A stretch of DNA of 64,000 nt from Blastopirellula marina (GCF_002967715.1 NZ_PUIA01000069.1:424651-488650); one strand, 5' to 3'; counted from the stretch's first letter, positions 53,115 to 61,947 are shown. The notes: generated by a model not told the origin, from the sequence alone. A program made the numbers and translations.

Positions 53115-53786
53115 ATGGAAAAGCGGATGGTTGACTTCACCGATCGAGAGGAAGTACTGGCCGAAGTGCTTCCCAGCGAGCCAGCCCGGCCGAAGAAGAT
53201 CACGATTATCGTCGTGATCGCCATCATTCTGGCTCTGTTGTATTTGTTGGGATTCCTCAGTGCGGTTCCCATGCTCATTATGCATGTGGTTTCGCCAGGT
53301 GGATTCAATTTCACGCCCCCTTCGGACGATCCTCAGTTTAAGATGCAAGCCGAAATGCAGGCGGAAATGCAAGCCAAGATGGCCGAGGTAACACAAACCT
53401 ATTTCATTCCGCTTATTATCTTGGCGTTTGCGTCACTAGCCGTCGGTGTTTTGCTGCTGTACGGCAGCATCCAATGTCTGCGACGGCGAGAGGTGTCCGA
53501 CTATCGCCTCCTCAACAACACGTTCATCTTTGCGATGGTACTGATTGTTGGGAACACCATTACGACCGTGCTCATGCAGATAGCCAATTGGAACATCATG
53601 GAAAGTACGCTCGTCATGCCAGAGACACCCAACCCGCAGGCAGCCGAGATGGTCAAGACCTTCATGATGATCTTCATGGCCATCGGTGTTGGCTTGGGAG
53701 TCGCTTTTCAAGTCGCTCAGTTTGTTTATTTCGCCATCGCACGCTGGGTCTTCAGCAACTACATCACGACGTTCGATAAGTCGTAG
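53115..53786 (+). CDS. Hypothetical membrane protein
   Basis: The 223-residue protein has four or five hydrophobic segments (about 29-55, 95-117, 135-155 and 172-205). The loop between the first two contains MQAEMQAEMQAKM, a short heptad-like repeat that may be a coiled coil. It is the middle gene between the aminotransferase and coaD, all on the + strand. No family is recognised and the function is unknown. Confidence 0.65.
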   Translation: MEKRMVDFTDREEVLAEVLPSEPARPKKITIIVVIAIILALLYLLGFLSAVPMLIMHVVSPGGFNFTPPSDDPQFKMQAEMQAEMQAKMAEVTQTYFIPLIILAFASLAVGVLLLYGSIQCLRRREVSDYRLLNNTFIFAMVLIVGNTITTVLMQIANWNIMESTLVMPETPNPQAAEMVKTFMMIFMAIGVGLGVAFQVAQFVYFAIARWVFSNYITTFDKS

Positions 53787-53823
53787 CCCCAACCCCTTGA
53801 TAGAAAACACCTGGACTGAATCG

Positions 53824-54327
53824 ATGACCGCTGGCAACCGCATCGCCGTTTACGTTGGATCGTTCGACCCCATCACCCTGGGGCACCTCAACCTGATCGA
53901 GCGCAGCAGCCAACTCGTCGATCGCTTGATCGTGGGTATTGGCATCAATGCCGATAAGAAAGGCCTTTTCAGCCCCGACGAACGCGTCGACCTGGTTCAG
54001 CGTGTGACGGCCGAAATGCCCAACGTCGAAGCTCGCACGTTCGACGGCCTGGCGGTCGAGTTCGTTCGCAGTGTGGGCGCGCGGGTGATGATTCGCGGTA
54101 TTCGCCCTCTGACTGATATCGCCGGTGAATTCACAATGATGATGGCCAACCGCAAGCTCGATAGCGAGATCGAAACGATCTTCCTCATGGCCGATGAAGA
54201 ATACGGCCACGTTTCCAGCTCGCTGCTCAAGCAGATCACCCCGCTGGCCAACGACGAACAGTTGGAAAAGTTCGTCCCCAGTTCGATCATCCCCGATCTA
54301 CGGGCCAAGCTGACGAAAAAAGACTAG
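53824..54327 (+). CDS. coaD: Phosphopantetheine adenylyltransferase
   Basis: The 167-residue enzyme makes dephospho-CoA from phosphopantetheine and ATP. The nucleotidyltransferase motif SFDPITLGHLNLI with the (T/H)xGH residues is at the N-terminus, RGIRPLTDIAGEF in the middle, and VSSSLLKQI near the end, as in bacterial CoaD. The ATG at 53824 is correct because a longer frame overlaps the upstream gene and lacks family residues. It is 37 nt behind the membrane-protein gene. Confidence 0.95.
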   Translation: MTAGNRIAVYVGSFDPITLGHLNLIERSSQLVDRLIVGIGINADKKGLFSPDERVDLVQRVTAEMPNVEARTFDGLAVEFVRSVGARVMIRGIRPLTDIAGEFTMMMANRKLDSEIETIFLMADEEYGHVSSSLLKQITPLANDEQLEKFVPSSIIPDLRAKLTKKD

Positions 54328-54361
54328 TCGTCACGACAGATCGAGTGCCCGGAACTAGCCT

Positions 54362-54387
54362 CCATGCCTACGTCTTCGTAGGCATGG
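54362..54387. repeat. Hairpin repeat after coaD
   Basis: CCATGCCTACG and CGTAGGCATGG enclose TCTT in a perfect 11-bp hairpin, 34 nt after the stop. No T run follows, so it may be an interspersed repeat that also terminates. Confidence 0.6.
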
Positions 54388-54415
54388 TCCTGTCATATTC
54401 GCAGGCTCAAGCAGA

Positions 54416-54572
54416 CTTGAGGGTGTCCGATAATTCAATTCCGGAAAAAGCATACTGTATAGCCGTTTAGCAATCAGCGAGTTTCCTATTGGTTGAACCC
54501 GTCGCTAGAGTGCTTCTGGTATGCCCATTTTCTCGGGGTTTTATACGATTTGAATTATCGGACACCCTCAAG
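54416..54572. mobile_element. MITE-like element with 23-bp terminal inverted repeats
   Basis: Perfect inverted repeats of 23 nt are at 54416-54438 and 54550-54572 and enclose 111 nt without coding potential. A 14-nt direct repeat, CTCAAGCAGACTTG, lies at 54406-54419 and 54567-54580, partly overlapping the ends, which could be an insertion-type duplication or part of the host repeat. The centre can fold back imperfectly (GAAAAAGCATAC with GTATGCCCATTTTC). Confidence 0.6.
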
Positions 54573-54592
54573 CAGACTTGGGCGTGGCACCC
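54565..54592. repeat. Interspersed repeat, GGGTGCCACGCCCAAG family
   Basis: This 28-nt copy matches the reverse complement of 60959-60986 except for one base and lies at the right end of the MITE-like element. Further copies are at 60957-61043 and 63677-63765. Confidence 0.7.
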
Positions 54593-54611
54593 AGCACACA
54601 TGAAAGAACGA

Positions 54612-56921
54612 CTAGTCCTTCCAGTCGGCTTTCAAATGCAGTTCGCCGTCTACCGAGGTCGACTTCTCGCGTAGGGCCTCGCGGGCTTGCTTGTATAACA
54701 CCGCTTGGCGGCGGCGGATGAGATGGGTCAAATCGTAGTCGGTCAGGCCGATCTTTTTGGCGACCTTGCCTAAAACCTTCTTCTCTTTCGCGCATACGCT
54801 GCCGTCGGCAAAGGCCATGTCGATCATCTTCACCAGCCAGAACTGGCCGATCGTCTGATCTTCCGGGACACTGACCTCAAGCTTGTTCTCCTTGGCGGCG
54901 ATGCACATCTCCTTCAAGCGTTTGTGAGAGATCCCATAGTCGGCGGCCAATTGCTTTAACTGCTCGATCTCTTTCGGATCGAAACGACCATCCGCGGCGG
55001 CCATGTACACGACCCACGAGAACATGTCGACGCTCCGCATCCCTTCGGTCCACTCTTCTAACTGAAGCGTCCGTATCCGAAGGGCCGCTTCCACATCGTA
55101 TCGGCTCAGCCCCAACTCAACCGCGGTCGCGTTGATGTAGACCTTTTCCCAGGCCTCCATGCGGCTATCGATTAAACTCACGTCGATCATCGCCATCAGC
55201 CAGCGTTTGAGGACCTGCGAGTTCACGTCCTTCAACCGGCGGCGATCGAGCTTCTCGCGTCGTCGCATCGCTTTGACGAGCGCGGCGTTATCGATCCCGC
55301 ACTTTCTAGCCACCTCGCGAATAAAATCCTTTGCGTCGGCCTTCGAGATATGCAGCCCACCAGCGACTTCCCCTAGTAGCTGGCAGAGCGTAATATCGTC
55401 TTCGCGCACGGCCACTTTTGGGGCCACGCCGTCGATCTGCACCCCTTCCATCTCGCTCTTGGTGAACTCGGGCAGCGTCTGTTCCATCATCACCACGCGC
55501 TCGATCGGGGCATCCTCGCCGGTATCGAACGGCAACACGGCGATCTTCGTTTCGATCCCTTCGTATGCCTTCTTTCGCAGGGCCATCGCCGCGGTCGAGG
55601 TGAACGGCAACACGTCGGCCAGCGTCCATTCAAGAGCCCCATCGTTGAGTACCGTATGGCAGAACTCGCAGGCATGCGAAGCGTTATTCGACTCCGGGGC
55701 ACCACACTTGGGGCAATGCGAACTGGTGATCGTGCGTTCGATGCGCGTCTTCGCTCCGTGCTGACGAACCAGAACCATCATCGTACTCACCTGCACCGGA
55801 TCTCGTTCCAGTTCCAATTCGCCGTGACGATCGATCGTGCCGCGGCGAGCCGTCCAGCGAATGTACATCAGGGCCCGATCGAATGGCTCTTCCGCAATCA
55901 CGCCAGAAACATCCGCCGCCAGGATTCGTGGATGGATGTAAACCGTGCGCCGGCCGAAACTATCTGGCAATAGCTTCTTTTCGTATCCGTCACAAAAGCG
56001 ATCGGTCGCGACCTTCCCCAGCGGATCGATCACCCCCAGGCGGTCGGCCAGGAACTTGCGAAAGAAGATCACGCTCGCGCGGTCTTCCAGGTAATGCGAA
56101 CTGAAGCCTTGGTCCTGCTTGATCCAGTAGCGGGTCGCACTGCTCATCTTGAACGGCCGGGTGATCTTCCACGACGATTGATCCGAGATCTCGGAAAGGA
56201 CCCAGTCATGTTCGCCGGAACGGACGGTGCTCTCGCACGAAGGGCACTTCTCCCACTGGTTCACTGAAATGTCAGTTCCGCAGTTGGGACAATGACCATG
56301 CACCGAACCGAAGTCCTTCGACTTGGTTTGCGCCCCGCGGCGTCGCAAGAAGGTCCACACCTCCGCGATCGGCTCGGGTTCTTCGATGATCACATCCGTG
56401 CCGTCTTGCTTCATGCGGTACTGCCGAACGGCCGAGCCATTGATCCGCAGCGAGATCACCTCGAACGCGTTCTGGGTGTTCTTGGAAGACGTGATCTCGA
56501 CCGGCGAAAGGCTGGTGAGCTTCAACTCAGTAGTCTTCCGCGTACGCCCCAGGCTCGCCTCTTCCTCCAGCGCAAAGGCCATTCGCTGGTAGATTCCATC
56601 GGAAACAAATGAACGGATGTCGCTCAGGTCGCCGCTGTCCAGAGCCTTGTCGAACTCCAGAAATGCGCCGGTCGCCGCGATGCAGAAGTTCTTTAAGTCA
56701 AACTTGGGGTCCGCCTCTTGGATCGACTGCAGCGCCAATTCCATCCGGCTGAGGTCCCGTTTCTTATTGCCCAGGCGAATCATCGACGCACTACGCAAGC
56801 CTCCCTGAAGATGCTCCGAAAAGATTCCGCCCAGCATGAACAACACGACCACCACGATGGTAATTCCATCAATGGCATCGGCGGCCAGCAGAACTATGCT
56901 TTCTGGCAGTAGCGTAGGCAT
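54612..56921 (-). CDS. Tim44-like/zinc-ribbon/TerB multidomain membrane protein
   Basis: The 769-residue protein has an N-terminal transmembrane helix (about 17-35), a Tim44-like region (about 80-200) and a zinc ribbon CPNCG...CPSC (about 235-260). A second Tim44-like block follows, then a second ribbon CPKCG...CEFC (about 430-455). The C-terminal 250 residues have two TerB-type helical units, YMAAADGRFDPKEIEQL and DMAFADGSVCAKEKKVL. Such architectures occur in planctomycetes; TerB domains are linked to envelope stress and tellurite resistance. ATG at 56921 is chosen; a longer frame adds only 17 residues. Function is unknown. Confidence 0.75.
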   Translation of the reverse strand: MPTLLPESIVLLAADAIDGITIVVVVLFMLGGIFSEHLQGGLRSASMIRLGNKKRDLSRMELALQSIQEADPKFDLKNFCIAATGAFLEFDKALDSGDLSDIRSFVSDGIYQRMAFALEEEASLGRTRKTTELKLTSLSPVEITSSKNTQNAFEVISLRINGSAVRQYRMKQDGTDVIIEEPEPIAEVWTFLRRRGAQTKSKDFGSVHGHCPNCGTDISVNQWEKCPSCESTVRSGEHDWVLSEISDQSSWKITRPFKMSSATRYWIKQDQGFSSHYLEDRASVIFFRKFLADRLGVIDPLGKVATDRFCDGYEKKLLPDSFGRRTVYIHPRILAADVSGVIAEEPFDRALMYIRWTARRGTIDRHGELELERDPVQVSTMMVLVRQHGAKTRIERTITSSHCPKCGAPESNNASHACEFCHTVLNDGALEWTLADVLPFTSTAAMALRKKAYEGIETKIAVLPFDTGEDAPIERVVMMEQTLPEFTKSEMEGVQIDGVAPKVAVREDDITLCQLLGEVAGGLHISKADAKDFIREVARKCGIDNAALVKAMRRREKLDRRRLKDVNSQVLKRWLMAMIDVSLIDSRMEAWEKVYINATAVELGLSRYDVEAALRIRTLQLEEWTEGMRSVDMFSWVVYMAAADGRFDPKEIEQLKQLAADYGISHKRLKEMCIAAKENKLEVSVPEDQTIGQFWLVKMIDMAFADGSVCAKEKKVLGKVAKKIGLTDYDLTHLIRRRQAVLYKQAREALREKSTSVDGELHLKADWKD

Positions 56922-56979
56922 AGGTAACAAGTAGAGGATGAGTTGGTGTTCGCTACCTGCACGACGCCACAATGTTCCG

Positions 56980-57020
56980 GTCCCCTCTCCACCGTACTCG
57001 GGGGAAGAGGGTGAGGGGAC
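56980..57020. repeat. Palindromic repeat, GTCCCCTC family
   Basis: GTCCCCTC (56980-56987) and GAGGGGAC (57013-57020) enclose TCCACCGTACTCGGGGGA and a GAGG tract. It is close in plan to 43104-43150 and 50177-50216. Confidence 0.65.
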
Positions 57021-57100
57021 ATGAGTTGAGCGCGCAGCGTGATTTCGACAAGTTATTCGCCGAGTCTATAGAAATCTTTCAGGAAAATCGACCGCGAACC

Positions 57101-58180
57101 CTAATTTCGTTCGTCGCGGTGTTCTTTTCCTCGATCTTGCAGATAGCGCCGCAAGTAGAGAGCCCGTTCGATGTTTCGACCGGCCGTGTCCAGTTCGTTG
57201 CCACGCAGCTTCTGCAAATGAGCCGGCTGCGTTTCGACGAACAGCTTGTTGATGTCGGAAATCGCCAGGTCGTCGATCAGCCCCAGGTTCACGCCCATTC
57301 GCACGCTGGAAAGCAGGTGCATCGTTTCTTCGCTGCTGATCGTTTGGGCCGTACACAGAATGCCGTAGGCTCGGCTGATCTTGTCGTGCAGGTCTTCGCG
57401 GTTCTGCGTGATCAGGAAGTCGCGGGCCTTGCGTTCGTACTCGATGATCATTGGCACCACGCCGCTCACCTGGCCGATCAGCTCTTCTTCCGACTTGCCG
57501 AGAGTGATCTGATTGCTGATCTGGTAGAAGTCACCCATGGCCTGTGACCCTTCGCCGTACAGACCACGCACGGCCAGGTTGATCTTCTGCAGGCTGCGGA
57601 ACACCTTCTCGATCTGGTTGGTAATCACCAGGGCCGGCAGGTGCAGCATCACGCTCACTCGCATGCCGGTGCCAACGTTGGTAGGGCAGGCGGTCAAATA
57701 GCCGAGCCGTTCGTGAAACGCATAGCTCAGCTTGCTTTCCAGCTGGTCGTCCACTTCGTTGATCTGTTGCCAGGCGCTGTGCAAATCGAGACCACTCTTC
57801 ATCACTTGAATGCGGAGGTGGTCTTCTTCGTTGATCATCACGCTTAAGCGTTCGTCGTTATCGATCGCCACGCTGCGGGCACCTTCAGCCTCGGCATGTT
57901 CGCGGCTGATCAACTGACGTTCGGTCAAAAACTGGCGATCGACGTGGGCCAGTTCATCGACACGCAGGTAATACAGCGTGTTGAAACCGGGGATCGCCTG
58001 GAGACGGTCGTGCACCATCTTCTCGATCGACTTGCGATCTTGCGGCGAGCAGCGGCGAATGAAGGGGAACTCAGCCAGATTGCGAGCCAGGCGAATACGA
58101 CTGCTGATCACGATATCGGACTCAGGCCCGCTACCGCGCATCCATTCGCCAGATCGACATGCCAATTCTTTGAGTTCCAC
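57101..58180 (-). CDS. mcsB: Protein arginine kinase
   Basis: The 359-residue protein is a phosphagen-kinase-like arginine kinase. The N-terminal GPESDIVISSRIRLARN and the catalytic loop LTACPTNVGTGMRVSVMLHLP with its cysteine are conserved. McsB phosphorylates arginines on proteins to mark them for ClpCP in Gram-positives. GTG at 58180 gives an N-terminus aligning with Bacillus McsB. It lies 87 nt after mcsA, the activator gene, on the same strand. Neither clpC nor ctsR is visible, so the degradation partner must be elsewhere. Confidence 0.93.
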   Translation of the reverse strand: MELKELACRSGEWMRGSGPESDIVISSRIRLARNLAEFPFIRRCSPQDRKSIEKMVHDRLQAIPGFNTLYYLRVDELAHVDRQFLTERQLISREHAEAEGARSVAIDNDERLSVMINEEDHLRIQVMKSGLDLHSAWQQINEVDDQLESKLSYAFHERLGYLTACPTNVGTGMRVSVMLHLPALVITNQIEKVFRSLQKINLAVRGLYGEGSQAMGDFYQISNQITLGKSEEELIGQVSGVVPMIIEYERKARDFLITQNREDLHDKISRAYGILCTAQTISSEETMHLLSSVRMGVNLGLIDDLAISDINKLFVETQPAHLQKLRGNELDTAGRNIERALYLRRYLQDRGKEHRDERN

Positions 58181-58267
58181 TTAAATTGTACCTTCACTCT
58201 CCAGTTGGGTATTTCAGCTCGAGCCGTCGTCGCGGGCTTACAGTGTATGCTGTCCCACAGTGTAAGC

Positions 58268-58777
58268 TTAGGACTCGCCTTCCTCAATCTTACGGATTTC
58301 ATCCCGTATTTGGGAAGCACGCTCGTAGTCTTCCTTCTCGATGGCTGCTTTCATGTCGTTGTGCAGCTGAATCAACCGCGTCTGATCTTGCGACGACTGC
58401 CGATGATGCTTGGGATGCTTGCCGCTGTGCTGTGTATCGCCATGGATATTGACGATCAGCGGATCGAGCTCGCTGCCGAAGCAGGTATAGTCGTGCGGAC
58501 AGCCGAGCCGCCCCTGGTTGCGGAATTCATAGAAACTAATGCCGCAGATCGGACAAACCTGCTCGTCCAGCTTGGCCAGTTCCTTGGCCGTGTCGGCCAC
58601 TTTCAACTGGTGATGCAGCATGCCGGCCAGCGAAGGCTGAATCGGCATCCCACCCGAGGGGTTCTGCGTCAGGTACGACTGCGCGCATTGCTCGCACAAG
58701 TGCAGCTCATGCGGCTTCTCGCCGGTAAGTTCCGTGATATGAAACGTGGCGGGCTTTTCGCATTGTTGACATTTCAT
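58268..58777 (-). CDS. mcsA: McsA-like zinc-finger activator of protein arginine kinase
   Basis: The 169-residue protein has two zinc-ribbon modules: CQQC...CEQC in the first 35 residues and CPIC...C around residues 75-100. It ends in a UVR motif, MKAAIEKEDYERASQIRDEI. This is the layout of McsA, which activates McsB by binding. It lies upstream of mcsB on the same strand. A histidine-rich patch (HGDTQHSGKHPKHHR) in the middle is unusual and could bind extra metal. The 290 nt between it and trpE hold no gene. Confidence 0.9.
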   Translation of the reverse strand: MKCQQCEKPATFHITELTGEKPHELHLCEQCAQSYLTQNPSGGMPIQPSLAGMLHHQLKVADTAKELAKLDEQVCPICGISFYEFRNQGRLGCPHDYTCFGSELDPLIVNIHGDTQHSGKHPKHHRQSSQDQTRLIQLHNDMKAAIEKEDYERASQIRDEIRKIEEGES

Positions 58778-59066
58778 GACGAAAAATCGCCTCCTCCCAC
58801 GTGGGTTTTAAGCCGCTGGTTTGTCTTGTCCTCGTTAACCGACCCTAGCAGCTGGCTGGCCGATTAACGTAAATCCAATTCGCGATTAGAGATAACGCGA
58901 GAGGATTATTCTGGATTCTATCGACGCCAAGGGGGGTGTCAAGATTAGACGCCATGCCGTTCAATGTTACCAGAGACCGATTTCCGGCAGGCGTGAACAT
59001 TTACGATGCCTGTCGCGTCTCCTCCAACGGATTGGCAAGCACTACCCTTTGGCAGACACCTGACTT

Positions 59067-60581
59067 ATGCCGTACCTCCCAGAATTCTCCGAGTTCGAAA
59101 AGCTCGCGGAAAAGTTCGAGATTATTCCCGTTTATCGGCGCTTGATCAGCGATTCGATGACCCCGGTCTCGGCATTTCACAAGTTAGACGACGGCAAGCC
59201 AGCTTGCCTGTTTGAAAGTGTCGTCGGTGGCGAGAAGGTGGGCCGCTACAGCTTTATCGGAATTCATCCCGAATACCATCTCAGCGCGACACGTGATCAA
59301 GTCACCATCACCAGCAACGAGGGAACCGAGACCTTCACCAGTGCCAACCCGCTGGAAGAGCTCCGCAAGCGGCTGGATACCGGCAACGTCGCCCACATCG
59401 AAGGGCTCCCCCCGTTTAACGGTGGCGCGATTGGTTACGCGGGGTACGACGTCGTGCGCTACGTCGAGAACCTTCCCAACGCCCCCCAGGATGATCGCCA
59501 CCTGCCAGACCTTTCGTTCGGCTTCTACAACAACCTGGTCGTCTTCGATAACGTCACCAAAACGGCCTACGTTATCGTCATGGCCAAGTGCCCCCAGGGC
59601 AAACCCAACGATCATCAGGCCATCTATAACGCTGCCTGTCAGCAAGCCGAAGAGATTGTCGCTCAGCTGACCAAGCACGACCCGACCCTCACCCCGACCG
59701 ACATCGATCTGGCCGGCTACCCCACGATCGCGTACCGCTCGAACTTCACTCAGGAAGACTTCGAAGCAGCCGTTCGCAAATGTGTCGAGTACATCGTGGC
59801 CGGTGATATCTTTCAGGTCGTCTTCAGCCAACGCCTGGAAGTCGACATCCAGAGCGACCCATTCGAGATCTACCGCACGCTACGGATCGTGAACCCCAGC
59901 CCGTTCATGTTCTTCCTCCGCACGCCCGAAACCACCCTGGTCGGCAGTTCGCCAGAGATCATGGTCCGCGTGATGGATGGCACGGTTACCGTTCGCCCGC
60001 TGGCTGGCACTCGTCCGCGTGGTTTGACCGAAGCGGAAGACGCCCACTTGGCCGAAGAACTACTGGCCGACCCGAAAGAACGTGCCGAACACGTGATGCT
60101 GGTCGACCTGGGACGCAACGACGTCGGCCGCGTAGCCAAGTACCGCAGCGTCCAGCTTTCCGATGTGATGGCTATCGAACGCTATAGCCACGTGATGCAT
60201 ATCACCTCGAACGTCACCGGCGAGTTGCCGGAAGGGAAAGACGCGTTCGACGCCATGGCGGCCTGTTTGCCGGCCGGTACCGTATCGGGCGCACCCAAAG
60301 TGCGGGCCATGGAAATCATCGACGAGATCGAACCCAATCGCCGCGGCCCTTACGCCGGTGCGGTGGGCTACATCGACTACGGTGGTAACATGGATACGTG
60401 TATCGCCCTGCGAACGATCGTCATTCAAGACGGCATCGCCTACGTTCAGGCTGGGGCCGGGATCGTCGCCGACAGCGATCCGAAAATGGAATATCAGGAA
60501 ACGCTCAACAAGGCCCGCGGCATTCTCAAAGCGATCGAGATCACCGAGAAACGATCCGCTGCCCAGAAGAACAGCAAGTAA
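59067..60581 (+). CDS. trpE: Anthranilate synthase component I
   Basis: The 504-residue enzyme converts chorismate to anthranilate with ammonia from TrpG. Family motifs are DIFQVVFSQR, RPLAGTRPRG, and SGAPKVRAMEIIDE with YAGAVGYIDYGG, the chorismate-binding core. Its usual component II gene trpG is not in the window. Aminodeoxychorismate synthase is a less likely alternative. The ATG at 59067 opens the family's first conserved strand. No leader peptide rich in Trp was found upstream, so attenuation is not evident. Confidence 0.92.
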   Translation: MPYLPEFSEFEKLAEKFEIIPVYRRLISDSMTPVSAFHKLDDGKPACLFESVVGGEKVGRYSFIGIHPEYHLSATRDQVTITSNEGTETFTSANPLEELRKRLDTGNVAHIEGLPPFNGGAIGYAGYDVVRYVENLPNAPQDDRHLPDLSFGFYNNLVVFDNVTKTAYVIVMAKCPQGKPNDHQAIYNAACQQAEEIVAQLTKHDPTLTPTDIDLAGYPTIAYRSNFTQEDFEAAVRKCVEYIVAGDIFQVVFSQRLEVDIQSDPFEIYRTLRIVNPSPFMFFLRTPETTLVGSSPEIMVRVMDGTVTVRPLAGTRPRGLTEAEDAHLAEELLADPKERAEHVMLVDLGRNDVGRVAKYRSVQLSDVMAIERYSHVMHITSNVTGELPEGKDAFDAMAACLPAGTVSGAPKVRAMEIIDEIEPNRRGPYAGAVGYIDYGGNMDTCIALRTIVIQDGIAYVQAGAGIVADSDPKMEYQETLNKARGILKAIEITEKRSAAQKNSK

Positions 60582-60614
60582 GCCACCCGCCACTTAAGAC
60601 CCCAGAAAGAGACT

Positions 60615-60935
60615 ATGCGCACCATGATCCACGTCATCGCAACTATCAACCTGAATCCTGGCACCCGCGACGCCTTCCTGGTAGCATTCCACGAACTGGT
60701 TCCGAAGGTACTGGAAGAAGATGGCTGCATCACCTACGGACCCACGATCGACGTCGACGCAAGCCTCGGCGACGTGCAGGAAGGCCCCCGCGACAACACC
60801 GTCACCGTTGTCGAAGCCTGGGAATCGGTCGAGCACCTTCAAGCTCACCTCGTTGCCCCGCACATGAACGAGTACCGCGAGCAAGTCAAAGACATGGTCA
60901 CCGATATGAAGGTGCAAGTCCTAGCCCCAGCGTAA
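60615..60935 (+). CDS. Antibiotic-biosynthesis-monooxygenase (ABM/YgiN-like) domain protein
   Basis: The 106-residue protein is a single ferredoxin-like beta-alpha ABM domain. IHVIATINLNPGTRDAFLVAF and EDGCITYGPTIDVDAS match the YgiN layout, and NTVTVVEAWESVEHLQAHLVAPHM contains the typical WESxExLxxHL motif. Members are quinol monooxygenases or haem-degrading proteins; the ligand here is unknown. It starts 33 nt after trpE and probably shares its mRNA. Length and start are normal. Confidence 0.87.
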   Translation: MRTMIHVIATINLNPGTRDAFLVAFHELVPKVLEEDGCITYGPTIDVDASLGDVQEGPRDNTVTVVEAWESVEHLQAHLVAPHMNEYREQVKDMVTDMKVQVLAPA

Positions 60936-60956
60936 GCGATGCGTGATCTTAGCGAG

Positions 60957-61043
60957 CCGGGTGCCACGCCCAAGTCCGCTTGAGGGTGGCACCCCGGATC
61001 TTTCGGATCTTTTATCCGCGCCCATCCGCGTAATCCGCGGTTA
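60957..61043. repeat. Composite interspersed repeat
   Basis: A long palindrome (60957-60997, CCGGGTGCCACGCCCAAG to its near reverse complement) is followed by TCTTTCGGATCTTTTATCCGCG and the 18-mer CCGCGTAATCCGCGGTTA (61026-61043), found again at 63748-63765. Confidence 0.75.
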
Positions 61044-61056
61044 GCCTTCCTCTTCC

Positions 61057-61761
61057 TTACTTCCGTTCAAACTGCAGGAAGTAATTCTCTTTGAACGAAG
61101 GAACCTCCACCTCGTTCACGAATCGGAAGCCTGCCTTTTCGATCTCGGCACGGAAGACTTCTTTGCCCGCTCGCACATGGTTGATCGTCCACTCCCGTGA
61201 TTCGCCTGGGATGCGGTTGAAGTCGATCACCACCAGCTTGCCGCCGGGCGACATCGCTTTGTGAATCGAGGCCAGCGACTGCTCGGGGTATTCAAAGTGG
61301 TGATACACATCGCAGATAAATGCGGCATTGATGCTGCCCGGTGCCAGACGAATATCATCCTGCCCGCACAGTACCGGCGTCACATTGCTTAAGCTGCGAA
61401 TCTCGGCCAGTTTCTCGACCCGCTCGACAAACTTCGGAGCGATATCCAGCGCGTAGACCCAGCCTTTCTCGCCAACCGCTTCGGAAAACGGCTCGACGAA
61501 CAGCCCGGTGCCGGTACCGATATCGGCCACCCGGTCCCCCGGCGAAAGCTTCATCCGCTCGACGATCTCGTTCCTGGCCGCAAAGACCTCGCGGCTCTCA
61601 ACCTCAAACCGCTTCACGTACGACTCGACATCCAACTCTGGGTCGAGAAACGAATCATTGATCCCTGGCTTCACACTTTCAGGAGCAGCCGTTTCTTGAG
61701 CCCAGGCACGGTTGCCCAGTAGCAAAACAACGAACAGAGTGATCGACAAAATGAAACGCAT
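61057..61761 (-). CDS. Secreted class I SAM-dependent methyltransferase
   Basis: The 234-residue protein has a clear signal peptide (1-21, ending RAWAQE). The methyltransferase core shows SAM motif I VADIGTGTGLFVEPF, motif II VYALDIAPKFVERVE, and FICDVYHHFEYPEQSL before the usual motif III region. Most such enzymes are cytoplasmic, as SAM is, so export is puzzling. It might act in the planctomycete periplasm-like space. Start is the ATG at the signal peptide. It is convergent with the ABM gene. Confidence 0.8.
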   Translation of the reverse strand: MRFILSITLFVVLLLGNRAWAQETAAPESVKPGINDSFLDPELDVESYVKRFEVESREVFAARNEIVERMKLSPGDRVADIGTGTGLFVEPFSEAVGEKGWVYALDIAPKFVERVEKLAEIRSLSNVTPVLCGQDDIRLAPGSINAAFICDVYHHFEYPEQSLASIHKAMSPGGKLVVIDFNRIPGESREWTINHVRAGKEVFRAEIEKAGFRFVNEVEVPSFKENYFLQFERK

Positions 61762-61947
61762 GACAATATTCTTCCAACGAAGGTAGCAATATCCAATGAT
61801 CTAACGACATATTGGAATGTAAAAACGGAAATGCCCCCGGTCAATCACTCTGGCAAGATTCGCGGCAACGCTTGCCACTGGTCTCCGGCCCATCGTACCC
61901 ATTACCATACAGTCACCCATTTCCATCGTCCTACTCGAAGACCCTGC

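Noticed and set aside
58240..58264. ACAGTGTA direct repeat between mcsA and mcsB as operator
   Set aside because: Only 8 nt and inside an operon; too short to support.
57896..58867. 323-codon forward frame across mcsB and mcsA
   Set aside because: It runs through two well-identified reverse-strand genes and their spacer.
58778..59066. Tryptophan leader peptide or T-box before trpE
   Set aside because: No short frame with tandem Trp codons followed by paired hairpins was found.
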